Positions 25,526 to 34,030 are shown, numbered from the stretch's first letter. The stretch is DNA of 64,000 nucleotides from Ornithinimicrobium sediminis (GCF_021272345.1 NZ_JAJSDQ010000002.1:248001-312000); one strand, 5' to 3'. The notes: generated by a model from the letters alone, not told the origin. A program made the numbers and translations.

Positions 25526-26247
25526 ACGTGTGTGCTCCTGGTCGGTGGCGGGTGCTCGTCGGTGTCCGGCTCCTGAGCCCGTCCCGAGGGGCCCGCGGCA
25601 GGCGACAACCGTAGTCCGTCCAGGAAGTCGCTGACGGCGTCGCGCAGGGTGGGCAGGTCGCGTGTGGGCCCGTGGTCGCCGGGCACCTCGACCACGCGGG
25701 CCGCACGACCGGCGAGGACCGAGCGGATCTCGCGCGGTCCGCCGAAGGGGTCACGGGCTCCCTGCACGACGAGGGTCGGTATGCCGTCGCGGACCGGGGC
25801 GAGCAGCTCGTCGGCGCGCGACCTCTCCGGCCGGCCGGGTGGATACAGCGGGAAGGCCAGCGCCACCACACCGGCCGCACCGACGGCGCCGGCCAGCCGG
25901 CAGGCGACCCGGGCACCGGCACTGCGTCCACCCAGGACGACCGGCTCGGGCACACGCCACCGGCCGTGACGCAGCGTCGAGAGCACAGCCGTCGTCGCGG
26001 CGTCCAGGGTGGGCGCCGAGGTGGCGACCCGGCGTCCGGCGACCCGCCAGGGCTGTTGCACCAGAGCCACCGTCCACCCGCTGGAGACCAGCCCGACGAG
26101 CGCCTGCAGGTCGGCCGTCTCGACTCCCGCTCCCGCGCCGTGACCCAGCACGAGGGTGCCGCCGCCCGGCCCCTCGGCACGGTGCAGCCGGACCTCTGCC
26201 GGCCCCTGCGGCGTGTCGACGCGTCGCCCCCGTGCCCGGCCGGTCAC
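25522..26247 (-). CDS. alpha/beta hydrolase (dienelactone hydrolase-like)
   Basis: A 241-aa alpha/beta hydrolase-fold protein. The oxyanion segment is GTLVLGHGAGAGVETADL; the nucleophile elbow is VVLGGRSAGARVA (GRSAG, Ser nucleophile); the acid follows LVVQGARDPFGGP and the His is in VEVPGDHGPTRDLP. All four are in correct order. Close relatives belong to the KANL3/Tex30-type hydrolases. No substrate is known. It is joined to SRAP (GTGA overlap at 26244-26247) and aroA (ATGA overlap at 25522-25525), so its expression is tied to the operon. Confidence 0.82.
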   Translation of the reverse strand: MTGRARGRRVDTPQGPAEVRLHRAEGPGGGTLVLGHGAGAGVETADLQALVGLVSSGWTVALVQQPWRVAGRRVATSAPTLDAATTAVLSTLRHGRWRVPEPVVLGGRSAGARVACRLAGAVGAAGVVALAFPLYPPGRPERSRADELLAPVRDGIPTLVVQGARDPFGGPREIRSVLAGRAARVVEVPGDHGPTRDLPTLRDAVSDFLDGLRLSPAAGPSGRAQEPDTDEHPPPTRSTHV

Positions 26248-27077
26248 GCTCCGAGCACCTCGCCGGTCGCGGGGTCGACGACGCCGACCAGGTCCTCGTC
26301 GGGCACCGGGGTGAGCAGGTGGGGCCCGTTGTGGGCCGTGGTGTTCACCGCCCGGCTCACGGGCCACGCCCGGAACCTGGCGCTGTCGGGGGCGCTGAGC
26401 AGGTCGGCGACGGCGTCGGGGTCGGTCAGGCCCGGGTCGAGCCAGGCGTCCCAGCGGTCCCGGTCCAGGACGGCGGGCTGCCGGTCGTGGATGCGGTCCA
26501 GGCCGGGCTCGGCCGCGGTGGTCACCACCGTGAAGGTCACCAGCCAGCCGAGCGGGTCCTCCGGTGCGGTCGCGGGGTCCCGCCAGAACTCGTACAGCCC
26601 GGCCATCGCCAGCACGTCGTCGTCGTGGCGGCGGACGAAGAAGGGCTGCTTGCGCGGGCGGCCGCGTGCGTCGACGGCCACCGGGGACGCCTGCCACTCG
26701 TACCACCCGGATGCGGGGACCAGGCACCGGCGGGAGGTCGCGGCGCGACGGTAGGCGGGCTTGTCCAGCAGCGTCTCGGCACGGGCGTTGGTCATCCGCA
26801 CTCCGGTGCGGGCGTCCTTGGCCCAGGAGGGGACGAGGCCCCAGGTGAGCAGCCGGAGCTGGCGACGGACGGCGTCGTCGGCAGGGTCACGCCCTGCTCG
26901 TTCCAGCACCACCTGCGCCTGCTTGGACGGTGCCATGTTGTAGTCGGGCGTGGCAGGGGGAGGGTCCTGGGGGTTGACCAGGACACTGCGTGTGGGCTCT
27001 CCCGTGCCGTCGAGCTCGACCTCGAAGAGCTCCACCAGCTCGTCGGGCTGCGCGCTCGCGGCATACCTCCCGCACAT
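26244..27077 (-). CDS. SOS response-associated peptidase (SRAP/HMCES/YedK)
   Basis: A 277-aa SRAP protein that caps abasic sites in single-stranded DNA through its N-terminal cysteine. It starts MCGRYA, so removal of Met exposes the catalytic Cys2; this decides the start at 27077 over longer in-frame alternatives. Other active-site blocks are NMAPSKQ (the Asn), LTWGLVPSWAKD, NARAETLLDKPAYR, RRCLVPASGWYEWQ (the Glu) and the HDRQPAVLD His. It heads the operon with the hydrolase, aroA and rsgA. The pairing with aroA-rsgA-sigR is shared with mycobacteria. Confidence 0.92.
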   Translation of the reverse strand: MCGRYAASAQPDELVELFEVELDGTGEPTRSVLVNPQDPPPATPDYNMAPSKQAQVVLERAGRDPADDAVRRQLRLLTWGLVPSWAKDARTGVRMTNARAETLLDKPAYRRAATSRRCLVPASGWYEWQASPVAVDARGRPRKQPFFVRRHDDDVLAMAGLYEFWRDPATAPEDPLGWLVTFTVVTTAAEPGLDRIHDRQPAVLDRDRWDAWLDPGLTDPDAVADLLSAPDSARFRAWPVSRAVNTTAHNGPHLLTPVPDEDLVGVVDPATGEVLGA

Positions 27078-27096
27078 CAGAGCAGACCTCGGCCGG

Positions 27097-28344
27097 TCAC
27101 TGGCGGTAGCCCGCCAGGAAGTTGCCCATCCGCTCCAGCGCGGTGCGCAGGTCGCGCTCACCGGGCAGGGTCACGATGCGCAAGTGGTCGGCGGCGGGCC
27201 AGTTGAAGCCGCTGCCGTGCACGACCAGGATGTGCTCGCGCTCGAGCAGGTCGAGGCACAGCTGCACGTCGTCGCGGATCTCGTGGACCTCCGGGTCCAG
27301 GCGAGGGAAGACGTACAACGCCCCTCTGGGTTTCACGCAGCTGACGCCGTGCATGGCGTTGAGCATCGACCACGCGACGTCCCGCTGCTCGCTGAGCCTG
27401 CCCCCGGGCCCGATGAGCTCGGTGATGCTCTGATGTCCCGACACGGCCGCCTGGATGGCGTGCTGCGCTGGCACGTTGGGACACAGCCGGGTGGAGGCGA
27501 GCAGCTCGATCCCCTCGAGGAACCCCCGCGCGTGTGCCGTGGGCCCGGTGATGACCAGCCACCCGGAGCGGTACCCGGCGACCCGGTAGGTCTTGGAGAG
27601 CCCGTTGAACGTGAGCACCAGCAGGTCGGGTGCGACCTCGGCCGTGCTCACGTGACGGGCGCCGTCGTAGAGCACCCGGTCGTAGATCTCGTCCGAGAGC
27701 AGCAGCAGCGAGTGCTCGCGGGCGATCTCCGCGATCTGCTCCAACACCTCCCGCGCGTAGACGGCGCCCGTCGGGTTGTTGGGGTTGATCACGACCAGGG
27801 CCTTCGTGCGTGGCGTGATCTTAGCCCTGATGTCGTCGACGGAGGGGTTCCAGTCGTCCTGCTCGTCGCAGAGGTAGTGGACCGGGGTGCCTCCGGCCAG
27901 GCTCGTGGCGGCGGTCCACAGCGGGTAGTCGGGGGCAGGGACGAGCACCTCGTCACCGGTGTCGAGCAAGGCCGACAGGGTCATCATGATGAGCTCGGAC
28001 ACGCCGTTGCCGAGGAAGACGTCGTCGACGTCGAACCGCGGGAAGTCCGGGATCTCCTGGTAGCGGGAGACGATGGCCCGTCGGGCAGGGTAGATGCCGC
28101 GTGAGTCCGAGTAGCCCTGCGCGTCCGGGAGCGCGGCAAGCATGTCGTGCAGGATCGTCTGGGGCGCGTCGAAGCCGAACGGTGCAGGGTTGCCGATGTT
28201 GAGCTTGAGGATGCGGTGCCCGTCCGCCTCGAGCTGAGCCGCGCGTGCCGCCACGGGCCCGCGGATCTCGTAGAGCACGTTGGCGAGCTTGCCGGACTGT
28301 CCCAGGGGACGGAGCTGCCGGGCGACGGCGGGCGAGGCGTTCAC
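27097..28344 (-). CDS. alaA: alanine-type PLP aminotransferase (AlaA-like)
   Basis: A 415-aa fold-type I aminotransferase. The PLP lysine is K251 in TFNGLSKTYRVAGYRSGW; NPNNPTGAVY (substrate/PLP-binding Asn) and the Asp in LLSDEIYDR are in place, and GNPAPFGFDAPQ near the N-terminus matches the AlaA/YfbQ branch that makes alanine from pyruvate and glutamate. The C-terminal LRIVTLPG holds the carboxylate-binding Arg. The GTG at 28344 starts it. It is divergent from the next gene and ends 20 bases before SRAP. Confidence 0.88.
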   Translation of the reverse strand: MNASPAVARQLRPLGQSGKLANVLYEIRGPVAARAAQLEADGHRILKLNIGNPAPFGFDAPQTILHDMLAALPDAQGYSDSRGIYPARRAIVSRYQEIPDFPRFDVDDVFLGNGVSELIMMTLSALLDTGDEVLVPAPDYPLWTAATSLAGGTPVHYLCDEQDDWNPSVDDIRAKITPRTKALVVINPNNPTGAVYAREVLEQIAEIAREHSLLLLSDEIYDRVLYDGARHVSTAEVAPDLLVLTFNGLSKTYRVAGYRSGWLVITGPTAHARGFLEGIELLASTRLCPNVPAQHAIQAAVSGHQSITELIGPGGRLSEQRDVAWSMLNAMHGVSCVKPRGALYVFPRLDPEVHEIRDDVQLCLDLLEREHILVVHGSGFNWPAADHLRIVTLPGERDLRTALERMGNFLAGYRQ

Positions 28345-28399
28345 CCCTCTATGGTGTCACCCTGGAGAGGGTGAGGCGGTCGAGACGAGGAGGGCACCG

Positions 28400-29221
28400 A
28401 TGCGGGCAGTCGATCTCGGGCTGGGTGTGCTCGCCGTCGCGACGGCCGGCCTGGCCTACCTCGCCCTGCAGCACGTCGAGGTGCTCCCCGGACCGGGGGG
28501 CTCCGAGGGTGAGGCGGTCGGTGCGACCGCGACCGGCGCGGCCCCCGACGACGCGGCCGTCACGTCGCCGGCTCCGGGGGACGAGACCGAGCTCACCGCG
28601 ACGAGTGCTCCCGTCGACCTCGGGACGCTGCGCACCGCACTCGCCGTCGAGGACGTGCAGGTCCTGGTGCTGGGCGACTCGACGAGCAACTCGCGGGCCG
28701 AGTGGGTCGAGCTGTGGGCCGAGGGGCTGGGTGAGGACCGTGCCGTCACGGTCGCGCACTGGGACGAGGCCGACGACGAGGGGTACAACGACGACGTCAC
28801 CCTGACCGAGGGGGAGGAGCCGGCCACCGTGTGGTCGGGCAGCGTGACGGGCTCGTCGGCCGCAGATGCTGCGGACCGTCTGGAGGCGCTGGTCCCGCAG
28901 GCCCCGGACCTCGTGCTGCTGAGCTTCGGCCGCGACGACCAGGCGGACGAGGTGGCCTCGGGCCTGGAGGAGCTCGTCGACGAGCTGCGCGCCATCGCCC
29001 CGGACGCACCGGTGGGCGTCGTGGTGCAGCCCGGCGGGGACGAGGAGACGACGGAGGCGGTCCGCGAGTGGGCCGGGTCGGCGGACGTCGCCGTGCTGGA
29101 CGTGGACGCGGCCTGGGCGGAGCAGACCCCCGACGTCGGGGTGAACGACGCGGAGGGCAACCCCACCGCCGAGGCGGCGGACCTGTGGGCACAGCGGGTC
29201 AGCGAGGCCCTCGCGCCGTGA
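28400..29221 (+). CDS. membrane-anchored SGNH/GDSL-like protein
   Basis: A 273-aa protein. The N-terminal hydrophobic helix ([21 protein letters not shown]) is a signal anchor; a low-complexity Thr/Ala/Asp linker follows. The soluble domain starts [14 protein letters not shown], the GDS block with the Ser nucleophile, and [11 protein letters not shown] is block III-like. In the last block, where SGNH hydrolases have DxxH, the protein reads [20 protein letters not shown] and no His is present. It may therefore be a pseudoenzyme. The ATG at 28400 has GAGGAGGG (28387-28394). Substrate unknown. Confidence 0.65.
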   Translation: MRAVDLGLGVLAVATAGLAYLALQHVEVLPGPGGSEGEAVGATATGAAPDDAAVTSPAPGDETELTATSAPVDLGTLRTALAVEDVQVLVLGDSTSNSRAEWVELWAEGLGEDRAVTVAHWDEADDEGYNDDVTLTEGEEPATVWSGSVTGSSAADAADRLEALVPQAPDLVLLSFGRDDQADEVASGLEELVDELRAIAPDAPVGVVVQPGGDEETTEAVREWAGSADVAVLDVDAAWAEQTPDVGVNDAEGNPTAEAADLWAQRVSEALAP

Positions 29222-29261
29222 GCCGGTGAGGCTCGTCCGTCCGGATCGCGCAGGACGTGGG

Positions 29262-29287
29262 GGAATGGCGACCGGGTTGGCCCTGTT
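29262..29287 (+). promoter_or_regulatory. sigma-R-type autoregulatory promoter
   Basis: GGAAT (29262-29266) and GTT (29285-29287) are exactly 18 bases apart, matching the SigR/SigH consensus GGAAT-N18/19-GTT. It lies 137 bases upstream of the main sigR start and 44 bases upstream of an alternative in-frame start at 29331. Confidence 0.75.
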
Positions 29288-29423
29288 GAGCCTCACAGGA
29301 CCCGTGCCCACCCGGAGGAGCAGAGCAGCCATGACAGTGTCGGCCTTCGCGCCCGTCGACGGCGTGCGCACCAGCGCCCTGCGCTGCACGGGCGCCGCGC
29401 GCCGGACGGTAGCCTGGAGGGCG

Positions 29424-30071
29424 ATGACCACACTGCCGACCGACGACGACACCCAGCGCGAGGCGGACGCCACGGTGGACGTGTCCACCGAGAGCCCGCA
29501 GGAGCGCGCCGCACGGTTCGAGCGGGAGGCCATGCCCCTGCTCGACCAGATGTACAGCGCCGCTCTGCGCACGACCCGGAACCCGACCGACGCCGAGGAC
29601 CTGGTGCAGGAGACGTACGCCAAGGCGTTCGCCGCGTTCCACCAGTACCGGCCGGGCACCAACCTCAAGGCCTGGATGTACCGCATCCTGACCAACACCT
29701 ACATCAACACCTACCGCAAGAAGCAGCGGCAGCCCAAGGAGTCCGACGCGGCCGAGGTCGAGGACTACCAGCTCGCGCGTGCCGCGCAGCACACGTCCTC
29801 GGGTCTGCGATCGGCCGAGGCGGAGGCCTTGGACCACCTGCCCGACTCCGACGTGAAGGAGGCGCTGGCCTCGATCGGTGAGGACTTCCGTATGGCGGTC
29901 TACCTGGCCGACGTCGAAGGCTTCGCCTACAAGGAGATCGCCGAGATCATGGACACGCCGATCGGCACGGTCATGTCACGGCTGCACCGCGGCCGTCGCC
30001 AGCTGCGCGACCTCCTGACCGACTACGCCGTCGACCGTGGCTTCGTCAACGAAGGGAAGGTGGACCGGTGA
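29424..30071 (+). CDS. sigR: thiol-oxidative stress ECF sigma factor SigR/SigH
   Basis: A 215-aa group 4 (ECF) sigma factor. Sigma2 carries [20 protein letters not shown] and [20 protein letters not shown]; sigma4 carries [27 protein letters not shown]. The match to actinobacterial SigR/SigH, which responds to disulfide stress, is strong, and the next gene encodes its zinc anti-sigma factor with a 4-base overlap. A TAGCCT element lies 8 bases before the ATG at 29424. The frame is also open upstream to an ATG at 29331 with GGAGGAG in front, which would give a 246-aa isoform from the sigma-R promoter at 29262-29287. Confidence 0.94.
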   Translation: MTTLPTDDDTQREADATVDVSTESPQERAARFEREAMPLLDQMYSAALRTTRNPTDAEDLVQETYAKAFAAFHQYRPGTNLKAWMYRILTNTYINTYRKKQRQPKESDAAEVEDYQLARAAQHTSSGLRSAEAEALDHLPDSDVKEALASIGEDFRMAVYLADVEGFAYKEIAEIMDTPIGTVMSRLHRGRRQLRDLLTDYAVDRGFVNEGKVDR

Positions 30072-30364
30072 GTGACGTCCACCCCGAGCGCCGGTCGACC
30101 GAGCCGGACTGTGCGGAGGTCGTCCTCCGGCTGTTCGAGTACGTCGACAACGAGGCGGGGCCCGAGGACCGCGAGCGCATCGAGCAGCACCTGGACGCCT
30201 GCGGCTCCTGCCTGCGCGAGTACGAGCGCGACCTGCTCCTGAAGTCCCTGGTCCGTCGGGCCTGCGGCCCGGAGCGAGCACCGCACCAGCTCCGGATGCA
30301 GATCCTCACCCGGATCACCTCGGTGACGGTCGTGCGGAGCGACGTCACCCAGGACGGCTCCTGA
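30068..30364 (+). CDS. rsrA: redox-sensing anti-sigma factor RsrA
   Basis: A 98-aa zinc-binding anti-sigma factor. The ZAS signature HLDACGSC gives H41, C45 and C48, and C15 is the fourth ligand; in the family, oxidation of these Cys to a disulfide releases SigR. The GTG at 30068 overlaps the sigR stop as GTGA. The two-gene unit ends at a bidirectional hairpin at 30401-30439. Its length and motif spacing match RsrA/RshA. Confidence 0.93.
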   Translation: MSDVHPERRSTEPDCAEVVLRLFEYVDNEAGPEDRERIEQHLDACGSCLREYERDLLLKSLVRRACGPERAPHQLRMQILTRITSVTVVRSDVTQDGS

Positions 30365-30400
30365 CAGGGACACCCTCCCGTGCGCCGCGCTGCCCGAGAT

Positions 30401-30439
30401 GCGAAGGCCCCGCGACCGTTCCGGTCACGGGGCCTTCGC
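30401..30439. terminator. bidirectional terminator between rsrA and bL37
   Basis: GCGAAGGCCCCG (30401-30412) pairs with CGGGGCCTTCGC (30428-30439), with an inner GACCG/CGGTC stem around TTC. It sits between two convergent stops (30364 and 30448). Confidence 0.8.
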
Positions 30440-30447
30440 GGCCACGC

Positions 30448-30522
30448 TCAGGCGTTCGGCTTCTTGCCGTGGTTGGCGCCCTTCTTCTTGCGGTCGCGGC
30501 GCTTGCGGGCTCGCTTGCTCAT
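30448..30522 (-). CDS. ribosomal protein bL37 (AURKAIP1/COX24-domain), 24 aa
   Basis: A 24-residue highly basic protein, MSKRARKRRDRKKKGANHGK followed by KPNA, read from the ATG at 30520-30522. It is nearly identical in pattern to the tiny actinobacterial large-subunit protein bL37, which has homology to the COX24/AURKAIP1 C-terminal domain and is encoded beside the sigR/rsrA genes. Its size puts it below most gene-calling cut-offs. Confidence 0.85.
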   Translation of the reverse strand: MSKRARKRRDRKKKGANHGKKPNA

Positions 30523-30768
30523 GTCACTCCCAACGCATGTGCGGGCGCCCGCACCGTGCGTGCGGGGCCGTGGACCTCATTTTCGCACACGGTCCGAGGC
30601 GTGCCGGGGGGCCTGCAAGGGTAAAGGTTTGTTAAAGGCTTGGGGCGCAAGGGCCTGTGCGTAGGTGTCAGGGCTGCGGATGTGTCACTCTTACTGCAGA
30701 TCCCGGTCCCAGTCGGCGAGCAACACCCCTGACCAGCCGCGAGCCCGGGACGGACGAAAGGACGACAT

Positions 30769-30864
30769 ATGCTTTCCCTTCTCGACTTCCTGACCCTGTC
30801 CTCGCCCTTCGGCACCGGGACCGCCGGTCTCGATGTGGTGTCCTGGGAGGACAAGAAGAAATAG
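30769..30864 (+). CDS. 31-aa small ORF upstream of the HD-domain genes
   Basis: The ATG at 30769 has an AAAGGACG ribosome binding site five bases upstream and opens a 31-codon frame: a hydrophobic start (MLSLLDFLTLSS), a Gly/Thr middle, and the charged end SWEDKKK before TAG at 30862. It lies 246 bases after the bL37 start and 75 bases before the HD-protein start. I do not recognise it. It could be a small membrane-associated peptide or a leader that couples translation to the next gene. The 30523-30768 interval otherwise shows no gene. Confidence 0.4.
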   Translation: MLSLLDFLTLSSPFGTGTAGLDVVSWEDKKK

Positions 30865-30938
30865 GGCGCCGACGGGGCCCGCGGCGAGCGGGCCCGGACG
30901 CTGCCCCTCGCCTCGTCCCCGCATACGTCGCGCTCGTC

Positions 30939-32273
30939 GTGGCGGGTGCGGGGGCTTTGTGCTGGGCCGGCCTGACTGCTGTCGACCCCCCCGCCTGGCA
31001 CTTCGTCGCCGTCCTGACGGCCCTCGGTGCCACCGGCGCCTCCCTGCGAGAGCGCGAGCTGGGCCCATACCTGGGGGTCTCGTTCGCGACCGTCGTCCTG
31101 GCCGCAGCCCTGGCGCTGGTGGGGCCGGGCGGCGCGGTCGTGGTCGGGTTCCTGAGCTACCTCGCGGACGTCCGCCGGCAGCGGCTCCGGACACGGCTCT
31201 TCAACGCCGGCATGACCGGATGCCTGGGGGGCGTCGGCGGGTTCGTCTATGTGGCCGCCGGGGGGCTGACGCCCATCCCGGTGGCGATCTCACCACGCGA
31301 GATCCTCGTCGGGGTCGCTGGTCCCCTGGTGCTGGGCTACCTGGTGATGACGCTCATCAACACCCTGCTGATCGGGGTCATGGCGCGTCTGGTCCGCGGG
31401 GGCCCGGCACTCCGCGCGGCCTGGGAGGTCCTGCGCAGCCTGGGCCCGGGATACCTGATGCATGTGGTGCTCGGTCTGCTGCTCGTCATCCTGTGGGTGC
31501 CCGTCGAGGTGGGCGTGTTCAGCGCGGTGCTCATCCTCGGGCCCCTGCTCCTGGCCCAGTGGACGCTCAGCCGCGACGCCGCCGAGCGCCGCGCCCACGC
31601 ACGCACCGTCTCGACCCTCATGGGAGCGCTGGAGCTGGCCAACCCCTACTCCGTCGGCCACAGCGCGCGTGTCGCCGAGCTGTGTGACCGCATGGCTCCG
31701 CGGCTGGGCATCGCGGGGGAGGACGCGGAGGCGCTCCTGTATGCCGCTCACCTGCACGACCTCGGGCTGGTCGCCACCGCTCCCCGGCTGCCCCGGGGGT
31801 CCGGTCCGGTCGACATCAGCTACCTCGCCGCCGTCGTGGAGCACCCGGCCGCCGGGGTGCGCATGCTCGAGGACATCGACTTCCTCGCGCCGGCGCTGCC
31901 GGGCATCCTGCACCATCACGAGCGGGTGGACGGACGAGGCTACCCGGCCGGTCTCGTCGGTGAGGAGATCCCGCTGACGGCCCGGGTCATCGCCGTGGCC
32001 GACGCGTTCGACTCCCTGACGACCACCCGGTCCTACCGGCCCGCGCTGACGCAGCGAGAGGCCCTGGGTCGCATGGACAGCCGTGCAGGATCGCACCTCG
32101 ACGCGCGCGTCGTGCAGGCGCTGCACGAGGTGCTGGACGCCTCCCCGTGGACTCCCACCATCATCGACGACGCGGTCCTGCAGCGGACGGGTGACGTCTA
32201 CGACCACGACGACCCCGAGGTCAGTGACCACTACGCCGCGTGGCAGCCCGACGTCGAGAGCCTGCGGCTGTGA
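30939..32273 (+). CDS. membrane HD-GYP-type phosphohydrolase
   Basis: A 444-aa protein. About six membrane helices make the N-terminal half (for example GVAGPLVLGYLVMTLINTLL and MHVVLGLLLVILWVPVEVGV). The C-terminal half is an HD domain: GHSARVAELC, HLHDLG near residue 271, then HHHERVDGRGYPAGL near 324-338, a complete HD-GYP signature of cyclic di-GMP phosphodiesterases. VIAVADAFDSLTTTRSYRP follows as usual. The first plausible start in frame is the GTG at 30939; no good ribosome binding site is seen, so the start is uncertain and the protein may begin inside the first helix. It overlaps the next HD gene by 4 bases. Confidence 0.78.
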   Translation: MAGAGALCWAGLTAVDPPAWHFVAVLTALGATGASLRERELGPYLGVSFATVVLAAALALVGPGGAVVVGFLSYLADVRRQRLRTRLFNAGMTGCLGGVGGFVYVAAGGLTPIPVAISPREILVGVAGPLVLGYLVMTLINTLLIGVMARLVRGGPALRAAWEVLRSLGPGYLMHVVLGLLLVILWVPVEVGVFSAVLILGPLLLAQWTLSRDAAERRAHARTVSTLMGALELANPYSVGHSARVAELCDRMAPRLGIAGEDAEALLYAAHLHDLGLVATAPRLPRGSGPVDISYLAAVVEHPAAGVRMLEDIDFLAPALPGILHHHERVDGRGYPAGLVGEEIPLTARVIAVADAFDSLTTTRSYRPALTQREALGRMDSRAGSHLDARVVQALHEVLDASPWTPTIIDDAVLQRTGDVYDHDDPEVSDHYAAWQPDVESLRL

Positions 32274-33598
32274 GCATCGCGCACCGCGCCAGACGCCTGC
32301 GGCAGGCCGTCGTGCTGGCCTCGGCGTGTCTGGTGGCCCTCCTGCTGGTGCTCTCCCCGCCGGTGCCCCCGCCGCCGTCGGACGGGCACGTCTGGCTGCT
32401 CATCCTGCTCACCTTCGGGGTCATCGTCGTGGCCGACAGCCGACCGGTCATCATCGCCGACGGTCGGGAGAGCGCCCCGGTGGGCCTGACCGCGAGCATG
32501 GCGCTGCCCATGATCGCCGAGCTCCCCGGTGGTCAGGTGGTGACGCTGCCGGGCGGTCTGGTCGTGCTCGTCGTCGGTGCCGGCATGCTGGTCGGCTCGT
32601 GGGTCCGCCTGCGACGAGAGGGGCGCACCTGGACCATGCCGGAGATCGCCACGCGGTTGCTGGTCACCTGCCTGGTCATCGCGTTGACGCGGGTCCCGCT
32701 CCCGGGCGGCGAGGCGCTGCTGGAACAGCAGGGGGACTGGTCCGGCTACGGCTGGACCCTGGCGCTGAGCCTGCTCATCGTGGCGGCGGTCGCCGTGCTG
32801 CTGCAGCTCATGGTCTGGAGCGTCGAGCGGAGCGTCCGCGAGCACATCGTGCTGCGGCACGCCGTCGCCGAGGAGGTCATCGCGCTCGGTCCGCTGGGCC
32901 TGGGCATGGTGAGCAGCGCTGTCATGGTCGCGCTGGCCGCGCGCGCCGTGGGCGCGGTCGCCGTGCCCGTCTTCCTGCTCCCCCTGGTGCTCCTCGTGAT
33001 CGCGATCCGGCGGCAGGCGGTCGTCCGGTCCGCCCAGCGCCAGACCGTCTACGCGCTGTCCCGGCTGACCGACCAGGGTGGCTTCACCCGGCCGGGGCAC
33101 GCTACCCGGGTGGCCCGGCTGTCCGTGCAGGTGGGTCGGGAGTTCGGCATGCCTGAGCCGGAGCTGCGTGACGTGGAGTACGCAGCGCTGCTGCACGACC
33201 TCGGTCAGGTCTCCCTCGACCGCCCCATCCCCGGCGGGGCCACCGTGCACATCTCCGCGGTGGACCAGCGGCGGATGGCGGCGACGGGGGCGGCACTGCT
33301 GGCCCGCACGGCCGAGCTCTCCCGCCTCTCCGCGGTCGTGGCCCACCAGGCGACGCCCTACTGGCGCACCGACCAGCTGGGCGTGCTGCCGCTGGGCAGC
33401 CGGATCGTCCGCGTGGTCAACGCCTACGACGACCTGACCGGGTGCACCGGGAGCGAGGGCGACCGCGTGGCGGCCCTGGAGCGGCTACGCCTCGGCGCGG
33501 GGTACGACTACGACCCCCAGGTGCTCAGGGCGCTGGGCCGGGTGCTGCGGCGCGGCGGCCAGATCACCCACGAGGAGCTCCGCTCGCTCGACCTCTGA
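32270..33598 (+). CDS. membrane protein with degenerate HD domain
   Basis: A 442-aa protein with the same layout as the preceding gene: several N-terminal membrane helices (AVVLASACLVALLLVLS, HVWLLILLTFGVIVVAD and more), then an HD domain with RPGHATRVARLSV and LLHDLGQVSL near residue 308. The GYP part is lost: where the first protein has HHHERVDGRGYP this one has AHQATPYWRTDQLG, so metal coordination is incomplete. VRVVNAYDDLTG retains the final helix. It probably arose by tandem duplication and may regulate or pair with the active copy. GTG at 32270 overlaps the upstream stop as GTGA. Confidence 0.75.
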   Translation: MSIAHRARRLRQAVVLASACLVALLLVLSPPVPPPPSDGHVWLLILLTFGVIVVADSRPVIIADGRESAPVGLTASMALPMIAELPGGQVVTLPGGLVVLVVGAGMLVGSWVRLRREGRTWTMPEIATRLLVTCLVIALTRVPLPGGEALLEQQGDWSGYGWTLALSLLIVAAVAVLLQLMVWSVERSVREHIVLRHAVAEEVIALGPLGLGMVSSAVMVALAARAVGAVAVPVFLLPLVLLVIAIRRQAVVRSAQRQTVYALSRLTDQGGFTRPGHATRVARLSVQVGREFGMPEPELRDVEYAALLHDLGQVSLDRPIPGGATVHISAVDQRRMAATGAALLARTAELSRLSAVVAHQATPYWRTDQLGVLPLGSRIVRVVNAYDDLTGCTGSEGDRVAALERLRLGAGYDYDPQVLRALGRVLRRGGQITHEELRSLDL

Positions 33599-33616
33599 CC
33601 GCCGCCGCGGCGCTGC

Positions 33617-34030
33617 TCAGGCCTTCTTGGTCTCGGCGAAGATCTGTGCGATCCGGTCGATCTTGGCCAGCAGCTCGTCGGCCTTGGCCACGTCCCAGGA
33701 GCCCTTCGTGCCGGACGCCCCGGCGAGCTTGGTCGCCTCGTTGAACAGGGTGTGCAGCTCGGGGTAGGCCTCGAAGTGCGGAGGCTTGAAGTAGTCGGTC
33801 CACAGGACCCACAGGTGGTGCTTCACGAGCTCGGAGCGCTGCTCCTTGATGATCGTCCCGCGCATGCGCATGTCGGTGTCGTCGCTGTCGTTGACCTTCT
33901 CGATGATCTTCTTGACCGACTCGGCCTCGATCCGAGCCTGAGCCGGGTCGTAGACACCGCAGGGCAGGTCGCAGTGCGCGGAGACCTCGAGGGTCTCGAT
34001 GCCGACGAGGGAGAACAGACGGGAAAGCAT
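33617..34030 (-). CDS. sodN: nickel superoxide dismutase SodN
   Basis: A 137-aa Ni-SOD precursor. The nickel hook HCDLPCGVY is at residues 19-27 after an 18-residue leader (MLSRLFSLVGIETLEVSA) that must be removed so that His19 becomes the free N-terminus. The helical remainder (RIEAESVKKIIEKVNDSDD, LWVLWTDYFKPPHFEAYPEL) is typical. The ATG at 34030 has AAGGA five bases upstream and fixes the leader length. The processing peptidase SodX, often encoded beside sodN, is not in this window. It is divergent from tsaB with 47 bases between starts. Confidence 0.95.
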   Translation of the reverse strand: MLSRLFSLVGIETLEVSAHCDLPCGVYDPAQARIEAESVKKIIEKVNDSDDTDMRMRGTIIKEQRSELVKHHLWVLWTDYFKPPHFEAYPELHTLFNEATKLAGASGTKGSWDVAKADELLAKIDRIAQIFAETKKA

